A stretch of 64,000 nt of DNA from Halanaerobium congolense (lineage in GTDB: Bacteria; Bacillota; Halanaerobiia; Halanaerobiales; Halanaerobiaceae), in contig NZ_SOEF01000009.1 in the NCBI RefSeq assembly GCF_004366375.1, forward strand, positions 1-64,000, read 5' to 3'. Positions 57,703 through 64,000 of the stretch are shown here, piece after piece. Under the pieces are notes generated by a model, which searched no databases, had not been told where the DNA came from, and saw only the letters and a program-made list of their open reading frames with translations. The first letter of the stretch is position 1. Every line of letters starts with the position of its first letter. Both the position numbers and the translations under genes were made by a program.

Positions 57703-59946
57703 TTGAAGAAATTCAGAAAAATTTTATGTACAATTTTATTTACTTTAGTTGTACTCTTAAGTTTAAGTGTTCCTATCTCTGCGGAATTTTTTCAGGCCAA
57801 TTTAGTTGACTTTGTTAAAAGCGAGAGAATAATAACTATCCCGATTTTTGCTCCTGCAGAAAAAATAGAAATAACTGCAGGTAACGATACAGTTTTAGCT
57901 GCTGCAGGTAGTGGAGAGTTGAGTTTAGAACCAGGAAAGAAATATATAATCAGCCAAAATAAAATTGAGCTGTCAACAGAAGAACAAACTGCTGTAGAAA
58001 ATCAAACCAGTACTGAGTTTCCAACTGTTCCAGTTGTGCTCAATCCAGGCTGGGGAATTCAAATCATGGCCAGTTCAACTGAGGAAAAAGCTGCAGCTTA
58101 TAAAAAAGAAGCAGCAGCGGAGATCGAAGCTGAGTTAAGAATTATCGAAGAAGATCAGCTGTTTAAGGTTATTGCAGGTCTTTATCCAGAGCGGGCTCAA
58201 GCTGAAAAACTTCAGAAAGAAATTGAAGCTGAAGGTTATAAGGGTTGGCCGCGAGAAATTGAAATCAAAGGAAAAGAACAGCAGACAGCTCCAGATAAAG
58301 TAGAAACTGAGTCAAAAGAACAAGCAGAATCTGAAACAGAAAGCAGTGAAAATAACAGTTCAGATAGTAAAGGATTAATTTTATATAATCAGGACGGCAA
58401 AAAACTAAGAGAGGCTTATGTTTTTGAAATTAAGGGTGAATTTAAAGCAAATTCTAAAGAAATGAGGGGCAGCTATCAGTTTGGTCCGTTAGCTAATTCA
58501 GTATTATTTTCTTACAAAACTGATATTGAAGAATTGACCGCTCATTTACTTCAGAACTACTTCAGCCCTGCAGCTCCTATGGATGCTTTAAAGGCTCAGG
58601 CTGTAGTTTATAGAACTACAATTTTATACCAGCTCGAAACACAGGGAGCAAAACTTGAAAAATTAGGTTATATAGATTTTAGCTCGTTAAGCCCCCTCTT
58701 TAAAGAAGCTGCTGCAGCTGCTGCAGACGAAGTTTTAATCAAAGATAATGAGTTTTTTTATAACCATGATTTTTCTTTAAGAAAAATTAACAAACCTAAA
58801 ACTGGAACTGTGGCTTTGGCCCAGGCTGAATACAGTTATCAGGAGATAATTAATTATTATTATGAAAGATCGAATATAGCTAATTTAAATGATTTAATAG
58901 ATAGTGAAGAAAAATTTTCAGCTCGGATAACTCAAGGTCTGCATCTAAAAGAAATTAGACAGATGAGCTGGTCTGGTCCAAGAGTGATTACAATTATCGA
59001 CTATGATTTAAATAATGAGAGCCTAAAATTGAAGCCAGTTTTAGCACAGAGCACTGTTCCCGGACGAGAAGATTTAGCTGATTTAATTAAAGAACATCAG
59101 GCTTTAGCTGGTGTTAATGGAGGTTATTTCCATTATAGTGGTAGGCCGCTTGGACTGCTCTATATAAACGGAGAGTTGGTGAGTGAACCGCTATATAACA
59201 GAAGTTCTATTTTAATAGATCAAGAGAACAATATTTCTTTTGCTCAGGTTGACTGGCAGGGGGAGCTGCTGGTTAATAATCTTGATTTTAAGGTAAAGTT
59301 GGATGGGGTTAATAAAGAAGTTAAAGCAGAAGAAATAATTTTGTTTAACTATTTTTATGGGCCCAGAATGCCGGCTTTAGATAATCAGCATTATGATATT
59401 GTAGTCAGAGATGATAAAATTTTGGGTGTGGAAAGTGAAGCTGGGGTCCAGACAGCGATTCCACCTGATGGATTTGTAATTAGATTTCCCACTCAAAGAA
59501 CAGATATCAGAAATAGGATTTCTGAATTAAAGAATAAGGAGATTACTTTAAATTATAATTTTACTCCTGACTTAAGTAAAAAGAATATAATACATGCGGT
59601 TGGTGGGGGTCCTCGACTTTTAGAAGCAGGAGAGCTCAAAATTACCGGCCAGGAGGAAGGGTTTCAAAATGACATTCTTAATGGAAGAGCTCCGAGAACA
59701 GCTGTAGCCTTAACTGGAGATAATCATCTTTTGCTTTTAACTATTGATGGCCGACAGAATAACTTCAGTGTTGGAATGACTTTAGCAGAAGTAGCTCAAA
59801 CCCTTAAAGATTTGGGTGCTGTTGATGCTGTTAATTTGGATGGTGGTGGCTCAGCAAGAATGGTTATTCGAGGTTTTACGATGAATAATCCCAGTGAAAA
59901 AAGATTAATTTCTAATGGAGTAATAGTTGATGAACGTGATAATTAA
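57703..59946 (+). CDS. Exported SPOR + SpoIID-like + phosphodiester glycosidase (NAGPA-type) protein
   Basis: A 747-residue exported protein with a signal peptide (about 1-27). A SPOR-type domain (about 113-185: WGIQIMASSTEEKAAAYKKE, FKVIAGLYPERAQAEKL) is followed by an acidic linker. A SpoIID/LytB-like segment (about 268-385) has MDALKAQAVVYRTTILYQL. A C-terminal phosphodiester-glycosidase domain (about 415-747) has GVNGGYF, GRAPRTAVALTGDN and AVNLDGGGSARMVI. SPOR domains bind denuded peptidoglycan, so the enzyme is likely wall-targeted, trimming a glycan or phosphodiester polymer. TTG 57703 follows GGAG; ATG 57688 and 57694 precede or overlap it. The SpoIID part seems short, perhaps degenerate. 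Confidence 0.8.
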   Translation: MKKFRKILCTILFTLVVLLSLSVPISAEFFQANLVDFVKSERIITIPIFAPAEKIEITAGNDTVLAAAGSGELSLEPGKKYIISQNKIELSTEEQTAVENQTSTEFPTVPVVLNPGWGIQIMASSTEEKAAAYKKEAAAEIEAELRIIEEDQLFKVIAGLYPERAQAEKLQKEIEAEGYKGWPREIEIKGKEQQTAPDKVETESKEQAESETESSENNSSDSKGLILYNQDGKKLREAYVFEIKGEFKANSKEMRGSYQFGPLANSVLFSYKTDIEELTAHLLQNYFSPAAPMDALKAQAVVYRTTILYQLETQGAKLEKLGYIDFSSLSPLFKEAAAAAADEVLIKDNEFFYNHDFSLRKINKPKTGTVALAQAEYSYQEIINYYYERSNIANLNDLIDSEEKFSARITQGLHLKEIRQMSWSGPRVITIIDYDLNNESLKLKPVLAQSTVPGREDLADLIKEHQALAGVNGGYFHYSGRPLGLLYINGELVSEPLYNRSSILIDQENNISFAQVDWQGELLVNNLDFKVKLDGVNKEVKAEEIILFNYFYGPRMPALDNQHYDIVVRDDKILGVESEAGVQTAIPPDGFVIRFPTQRTDIRNRISELKNKEITLNYNFTPDLSKKNIIHAVGGGPRLLEAGELKITGQEEGFQNDILNGRAPRTAVALTGDNHLLLLTIDGRQNNFSVGMTLAEVAQTLKDLGAVDAVNLDGGGSARMVIRGFTMNNPSEKRLISNGVIVDERDN

Positions 59947-59992
59947 TTATTAATTTTGTTTTAAATAAAATATTAGATAAAGGAGTAATCAA

Positions 59993-60520
59993 ATGCTTAA
60001 AAAATCAATCATTCTACTAATCACAGCAGTGTTTTTAGTTATTTCATTTTTGCCGGTTAGTGCTGCTAATTTAAATTCAGTTACATATTCTATCTCAGGT
60101 GATTCTCTTGATATTGACACACTTGAGCTGGAGCCGGAATTTTTAATTAATAATATTCATCCAGCAGTAATCAATCTGGCATTTGACGGAGATGATTTTT
60201 ATTTTGGAGCAAATATGGGCTTGAATATGTTGATGGAAGAAAACTTCAGAATGGATTTGAACCTGATGTTTACCAATGAGGTTGATGGTCGTGATTTTGG
60301 TAAGGCAATTGGATTAGCGGCTGCTACCTTGGGTCAGGATTTAAGTTTTTTCTGGCAGACATATTATTTTATGGATGATGATTTAGATGATCATGCTTAT
60401 TATAAGGGTGGAGTAGATTACAGCATCGGTCCCAGGAGTGATCTGCAGGTAAGTGTAGCAAATCAGTACTGGGATTTAGACAACAACGTTATAAAACTAG
60501 GAATAAAAGTTAAGCTCTAG
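59993..60520 (+). CDS. Small putative outer membrane barrel protein
   Basis: A 175-residue protein with a signal peptide (about 1-25, PVSAANLN). Short amphipathic strands follow (NLAFDGDDFYFGANMGLNML, FRMDLNLMFTNEV, LSFFWQTYYFMDDDL, DLQVSVANQYWDL), ending VIKLGIKVKL. Eight strands are plausible, in the manner of small barrels, but the final residue is Leu not Phe. The ATG follows AAAGGAGTAATC. The hldA start is 9 nt after the stop, suggesting co-transcription with core-sugar synthesis. Function unknown. Confidence 0.68.
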   Translation: MLKKSIILLITAVFLVISFLPVSAANLNSVTYSISGDSLDIDTLELEPEFLINNIHPAVINLAFDGDDFYFGANMGLNMLMEENFRMDLNLMFTNEVDGRDFGKAIGLAAATLGQDLSFFWQTYYFMDDDLDDHAYYKGGVDYSIGPRSDLQVSVANQYWDLDNNVIKLGIKVKL

Positions 60521-60529
60521 GGGGATGAC

Positions 60530-61540
60530 ATGGATAATTATCAGGCAGAAGAACTTGTAAAATATATAAAAAAATTTAAAAATAAAAAAATTATGGTTTT
60601 AGGAGATTTAATTGCAGATAAATTTATCATAGCTGATCCAGAAAGACTTTCGCGAGAGGCTCCAGTTTTAATCTTAAAACATCAGCAGGAAAAAGTACTG
60701 CCAGGTGGGGGTGCTAATGCCGCTGCAAATATTGCTAGTTTAGGAGCAGAAGTTGATCTGCTGGGTGTAGTTGGAGATGATCTGGCTGCAGAAGCCCTAA
60801 AAAAAGAATTAGATCAGCGTAATATTATAACTAAGGGTATTTTTAAAGATGAGACCCGTCCTACAGCTGAGAAAACTAGAATTTTGGCTGGGGGAGAGCA
60901 GATAGTAAGACAGCAGGTTGTTAGGGTAGATAAGGTAAAAAGTTTTGATATTAGTGAAGAATTGAGTCAAAAGCTGAGCAGCTATCTGGAAAAAAAAATT
61001 GCTGCCAGTGATGCGGTCTTATTTTCTGATTATGGCAATGGTATTTTTAATCAAAAGACCACGCCAAAGTTTGTAGAAACTGCTGCAGCTGCAGGCAAGT
61101 ATTCTGCAGTAGACAGCCGTTATCAACTGCCTCAATTTAAGGGCTCAGTGATTGCTACTCCAAACTTAGAAGAGGCATCTGAAATTTATGGTTCAAAGCT
61201 AAAAACACAAGCAGAGGTCGAAAAAGCTGGTATAGAAATGAGGAAAGAGCTTAAATTGGAATATTTATTAATAACTCAGGGTGGAGATGGAATGACTCTT
61301 TTTGCTCCCGGAGATCAGATAGACCATATTCCGGCAGCTAATTTCTCAGAAGTTTTTGATGTAACCGGAGCTGGTGATACAGTAGTTGGTACTTTAATTT
61401 TAGCTCTTGCTGCAGGTGCACCGGTAAGAACTGCAATTAGAATTGCAAATTTAGCCGCTGGAATTGTTGTCCGCAAAAGTGGAGTTGCTGTAGTAACCGC
61501 TGAAGAATTAATCAGGGAAGTGAATAAAAATGCCGGCTAA
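60530..61540 (+). CDS. hldA: D-glycero-beta-D-manno-heptose-7-phosphate kinase
   Basis: PfkB-family kinase of ADP-heptose synthesis, making heptose 1,7-bisphosphate. It is 336 residues and matches the N-terminal half of E. coli HldE: KKIMVLGDLIADKFIIADPERLSREAPV at the start, PGGGANAAANIASLGAEV, ATPNLEEA and the catalytic DVTGAGDTVVGTLILAL. Here the two HldE activities are on separate genes, as in hldA/hldC organisms. The ATG follows AGGGGGATG. The end overlaps hldC by 11 nt. gmhA and gmhB are not in the window. Confidence 0.92.
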   Translation: MDNYQAEELVKYIKKFKNKKIMVLGDLIADKFIIADPERLSREAPVLILKHQQEKVLPGGGANAAANIASLGAEVDLLGVVGDDLAAEALKKELDQRNIITKGIFKDETRPTAEKTRILAGGEQIVRQQVVRVDKVKSFDISEELSQKLSSYLEKKIAASDAVLFSDYGNGIFNQKTTPKFVETAAAAGKYSAVDSRYQLPQFKGSVIATPNLEEASEIYGSKLKTQAEVEKAGIEMRKELKLEYLLITQGGDGMTLFAPGDQIDHIPAANFSEVFDVTGAGDTVVGTLILALAAGAPVRTAIRIANLAAGIVVRKSGVAVVTAEELIREVNKNAG

Positions 61541-62015
61541 AATTATGGAATTAACTGAACTTAAAACCGAAATTGAAGCCAAAAAAGAAACTGGGGAATT
61601 AATTGTTTTTACCAACGGTTGTTTTGATATTTTACATGTGGGACATATCCGCTATTTAAAAAAGGCAGCTGCTTTAGGAGATAAGTTAGTGCTGGCTGTT
61701 AATAGTGATAGTTCTGTGAGGGAATTAAAAGGTAAAAATAGGCCCTTTGTTCCGGAAAATGAAAGATTGGAGATGCTGTCTGCTCTAGAAATGGTTGATT
61801 ATTTAGTTCTTTTTTCAGAAATAGACTGTAGGGCTGTATTGGCAGCAATTAAGCCTCAAATTTATGTTAAGGGTGGAGATTATAGAATTGCAGATTTACC
61901 TGAAGCAGAAACTGTCTACAGTTACGGTGGTAAAATAGTTTTGATTACTGAAGTCAAAGGTAAATCGACAACTAATATTATAAAAAAGATAAGGCTGAGT
62001 AAGGATGAAAAATAA
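61530..62015 (+). CDS. hldC: D-glycero-beta-D-manno-heptose 1-phosphate adenylyltransferase
   Basis: Makes ADP-heptose from heptose 1-phosphate and ATP. It is 161 residues, equal to the C-terminal half of HldE. The nucleotidyltransferase motif HxGH appears in FTNGCFDILHVGHIRYLKKA, followed by GDKLVLAVNSDSSVRELKG and PQIYVKGGDY; the ISTSS-like signature appears as KGKSTTNIIKKI near the C terminus. It overlaps hldA by 11 nt and the small frame at 62005 by 11 nt. Confidence 0.92.
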   Translation: MPAKIMELTELKTEIEAKKETGELIVFTNGCFDILHVGHIRYLKKAAALGDKLVLAVNSDSSVRELKGKNRPFVPENERLEMLSALEMVDYLVLFSEIDCRAVLAAIKPQIYVKGGDYRIADLPEAETVYSYGGKIVLITEVKGKSTTNIIKKIRLSKDEK

Positions 62016-62109
62016 TCAGCTGCATATTCTTATACTGCTGACCCTCTTGCTTTTAGGAGTGACAATGCTAGAATTGGGAATTTCACTTCAGGATTTGCTG
62101 AGTTTTTGA
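62005..62109 (+). CDS. Possible 34-residue membrane peptide
   Basis: A short frame from ATG 62005 to TGA 62109 encodes 34 residues: a polar start (MKNNQLH), one hydrophobic stretch of about 14 residues (ILILLTLLLLGVTM) and a mixed tail. It overlaps the end of hldC by 11 nt in the way the neighbouring genes overlap. The ribosome site is poor (AAGG directly before the ATG). Such small membrane proteins do occur, but chance cannot be excluded. Confidence 0.35.
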   Translation: MKNNQLHILILLTLLLLGVTMLELGISLQDLLSF

Positions 62110-62142
62110 GGGAAAAACTAGTATCAGGATGGGGGGATACTC

Positions 62143-62769
62143 TTGTTTAAAGAGAAAGAAGAAGAAGAGATTATAGAAATGGCCCAGGCTGGAAATGACT
62201 TTGCAATTGAATATTTAATAGATCAAAATATGGATATAGTTTATGCCAAGGCCAGATTCTTTTTTATCAAAGGGTTGGATCGAGATGATGTAATCCAGGA
62301 GGGGAGAGTTGGCTTATATAAAGCTATAAGAGACTTTAGAGAGGACAAAGGTGCTTCTTTCAGAGGTTTTTCACAACTTTGTGTTCACCGACAGTTGGTT
62401 TCTGCAATTAAGAAGGCAAATAGGCAAAAACATATGCCGCTTAATACATCTGCTTCTCTTGATAAAAATCTGGATTATGGGAATGAGACAGGAAGAACTT
62501 TTAATGAGATTTTACCAGATGAGGGAGAAGACCTGGAAAGAAAGTTTATCTGTCAGGAAACATTAATTACAATTGTGGGTGAACTTTCAGAGGAATTAAC
62601 AGATTTAGAATGGAATGTATTTATGCTCTACTTAGACAATCAGTCTTATCAGGAAATATCTGATGAGCTTGATATTAATGTTAAAACTGTTGATAATGCT
62701 CTGCAGAGAGCCCGCAAAAAAGTTGATGAGCTCCGTGAGCATTACAACCTTAAAGGAGTTGTTAATTAA
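62143..62769 (+). CDS. sigH: RNA polymerase sigma factor SigH (Spo0H)
   Basis: Alternative sigma factor of post-exponential and early sporulation genes in Bacillus. It is 208 residues with region 2 (about 15-85, including GLDRDDVIQEGRVGLYKAIRDF) and region 4 (about 150-200, SYQEISDELDINVKTVDNALQRARKKV). The length and the RDFREDKGASFRGFSQLCVHRQL block are typical of SigH, not of extracytoplasmic sigma factors. The TTG start follows GGGGGG. comFC starts 2 nt after its stop, and hpf, a classic sigma-H target, follows. Confidence 0.92.
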   Translation: MFKEKEEEEIIEMAQAGNDFAIEYLIDQNMDIVYAKARFFFIKGLDRDDVIQEGRVGLYKAIRDFREDKGASFRGFSQLCVHRQLVSAIKKANRQKHMPLNTSASLDKNLDYGNETGRTFNEILPDEGEDLERKFICQETLITIVGELSEELTDLEWNVFMLYLDNQSYQEISDELDINVKTVDNALQRARKKVDELREHYNLKGVVN

Positions 62770-62771
62770 AA

Positions 62772-63518
62772 TTGAAAGTACTTGATATTTTAAAAGACCT
62801 AATCTATCCTGAAAAGCCGGTTTGTCTTGCCTGCGGCCGTAGGTATGATCATTCCGAAATTGAAGGGGTTTGTGATCGCTGTCTTTCTCGTTTTTCATTT
62901 ATTACAGAGTCCTGTCCAGTCTGTGGTCGAGAAGTAGTGCCTGCAGCTTTAATTGATGGTCAGCACTGTCCTGAGTGTAAAGAGGAGCGACCACCGTATA
63001 ATTTTGCCCGCAGTGTTTTTGCTTATTCAGGTTATGCACGTGAGGTTTTATTGGAATACAAGTATGGACATCGCCCGGATTTAGCCGAACCTTTTTCCCA
63101 TATGTTATTTCTTTATTATGAAGAATATTTTAGGGACCAGAATATAGATTATATGATTCCGGTACCGATGCACGGTGAGCGCAAAAATTATCGCGGTTAT
63201 AATCAGGCAGCAAGATTGGCTCAGGCTCTTTCAAAAAAAAATAAAATTGAATATAAAGATGTACTTTTAAGAGTTAAAAATTCACTGCCCCTCTATACCT
63301 TAACTAAAAAAGCAAGAAAATTAGAGCTGGAAGGTGCTTTTGAACTCAAAGAAGATATAGATCCAACAATTTTTAAAGATAAGAATATTTTAATTATTGA
63401 TGATATTATTACAACGGGTACAACAGCTTCTGAAATCTCTCATTTTGTTTTAGAAGAAATGAAAGCGGCTAATGTTTATGTGCTGACAACCGCCTCTGTG
63501 CCGGTAAAAATAGATTAA
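62772..63518 (+). CDS. comFC: ComFC-family phosphoribosyltransferase-like protein
   Basis: A 248-residue protein of the ComF/GntX family. An N-terminal zinc ribbon holds several Cys pairs (CLACGRRY, CDRC, CPVCGREV, CPEC). A phosphoribosyltransferase fold follows, with MIPVPMHGERKNYRGYNQ and the PRPP loop ILIIDDIITTGTTASE near 210-225. ComFC is needed for DNA uptake in competent bacteria. comFA and comFB are not adjacent. The TTG follows TAAAGGAG. The pairing of comFC with hpf is the Bacillus order. Confidence 0.9.
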   Translation: MKVLDILKDLIYPEKPVCLACGRRYDHSEIEGVCDRCLSRFSFITESCPVCGREVVPAALIDGQHCPECKEERPPYNFARSVFAYSGYAREVLLEYKYGHRPDLAEPFSHMLFLYYEEYFRDQNIDYMIPVPMHGERKNYRGYNQAARLAQALSKKNKIEYKDVLLRVKNSLPLYTLTKKARKLELEGAFELKEDIDPTIFKDKNILIIDDIITTGTTASEISHFVLEEMKAANVYVLTTASVPVKID

Positions 63519-63599
63519 ATTTAAAATACAGGGATTTTATAGCAAAAGCTGCTGCAGAGATTAAAATTTAATTAAGATTTTTAATAATTAGTTTTTAAA

Positions 63600-63628
63600 G
63601 CAGGAATTATATCTGATTTGTAGAATAA
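63600..63628 (+). promoter_or_regulatory. Predicted sigma-H promoter upstream of hpf
   Basis: GCAGGAATT (63600-63608), an 11-nt spacer and GTAGAATAA (63620-63628) match the Bacillus sigma-H consensus RnAGGAwWW-N11/12-RnnGAATww at every defined base. The transcript would start near 63635. In Bacillus hpf (yvyD) is a sigma-H target, and sigH is encoded 0.8 kb upstream here. Confidence 0.72.
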
Positions 63629-63684
63629 TATACTATACAGAAGTAAAATATAATAATAATAGTTGTATGAGAGGAGTGAGCTTC

Positions 63685-64000
63685 ATGAAAATTATGACCT
63701 ATGGTAAAAACATTGATGTTACCCCGGCTCTAAAGAGGCACGCAGAGGAGAAGGTACAGAAGCTAGAGAGGTATTTCAATGGAGAACCGATGGAAGTTCA
63801 GATCTCCATGGAAGTAGAGAAAGAAAGACATATTGTTGAAGTAACTGCCTTTGTTAAGGGTTTAATTCTTAGAGGGGAAGAAGCTTCTGGTGATATGTAT
63901 GCTTCTATTGATGGTGTAATGGATAAACTTGAGCGCCAGGTTAGAAAATATAAAACTAAGATTCATGATAGATACATTGAGAAAAAGCAGGAATATAAAG
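63685..64000 (+). CDS. hpf: Ribosome hibernation promoting factor (5' part)
   Basis: Partial gene running off the window end; 105 codons visible. It begins MKIMTYGKNIDVTPALKRHA and has the S30AE/sigma54-modulation domain (beta-alpha-beta fold, VEVTAFVKGLILRGEEASGDM and IDGVMDKLERQVRKYKTK, about 55-95). HPF dimerises 70S ribosomes into inactive 100S particles. A linker rich in Lys follows, as in the long form of Firmicutes, but the C-terminal domain is outside the window. The ATG follows GAGGAGTGAG. Confidence 0.9.
   Translation, partial: MKIMTYGKNIDVTPALKRHAEEKVQKLERYFNGEPMEVQISMEVEKERHIVEVTAFVKGLILRGEEASGDMYASIDGVMDKLERQVRKYKTKIHDRYIEKKQEYK

Overview
The window reads as chromosome from a diderm (outer-membrane-bearing) member of the Firmicutes, most likely Halanaerobiales (Halanaerobium-like). 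Reasons: AT-rich DNA; strong AAGGAGG ribosome sites with very many TTG starts; Bacillus/Clostridium gene order (fba, rho-rpmE-tdk-prfA-prmC-ywlC-ywlE-upp-atp, murA...mbl, and at the far end comFC-hpf); a Na+-type ATP synthase c subunit; and a full lipid A / Lpt / Bam gene set, which monoderm Firmicutes lack. The species assignment is inference from gene content; no rRNA is present.

Layout. 0.1-9 kb: small CxxC protein, class II aldolase, cation/Ca2+ exchanger, then rho, rpmE, tdk, prfA, prmC, threonylcarbamoyl-AMP synthase, a YwlE-type phosphatase, upp and a WecA/TagO-like transferase. 10.2-17.9 kb: ATP synthase operon in the order atpZ-atpB-atpE1-atpI-atpE2-atpF-H-A-G-D-C. The second c subunit has the complete Na+ signature (Gln35, Glu68, Ser69, Thr70, Tyr73). 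The first lacks both Gln35 and the essential Glu68 (Met and Ala instead). 18.2-24.2 kb: YueI-like protein, murA, a divergent PfkB kinase with a CBS-pair protein and a cation/proton antiporter, then mreB/mbl.

24.2-44.2 kb: outer-membrane biogenesis block, nearly all co-directional and often overlapping: S55-like periplasmic protease, TamB, BamA, three Skp/OmpH-type proteins, lpxD, lpxC, fabZ, lpxA, lpxI, lpxB, lptC, lptA, lptB, one lptF/G, a DUF3084 protein and a YqgF nuclease. 44.2-52.9 kb: envelope proteins: an SLH-domain porin (OmpM type) behind two tandem promoters and a ~240-nt leader, several small beta-barrel candidates, ccdA on the minus strand, a repeat-containing periplasmic protein and LptD. 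53-62 kb: sugar-nucleotide and core-sugar genes (phosphohexomutase, galU, hldA, hldC), a minus-strand archaeal-type radical SAM/HhH protein and a SPOR + SpoIID-like + phosphodiester glycosidase fusion. 62.1-64 kb: sigH, comFC and the start of hpf, the last behind a sequence that fits the sigma-H promoter consensus exactly.

How it fits together: LpxA/C/D/I/B make the lipid A disaccharide, HldA/HldC feed ADP-heptose to the core, LptB-F-C-A-D carry LPS outward, and BamA/Skp/TamB insert barrels such as OmpM, whose SLH domain should tie the outer membrane to peptidoglycan-linked polymers. The best leads for something undescribed are the carboxylate-less c subunit, the OmpM leader, the set of three Skp-like proteins, the PfkB-CBS-antiporter cluster, and the radical SAM protein. 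No CRISPR array, tRNA, rRNA, insertion sequence or prophage was recognised.
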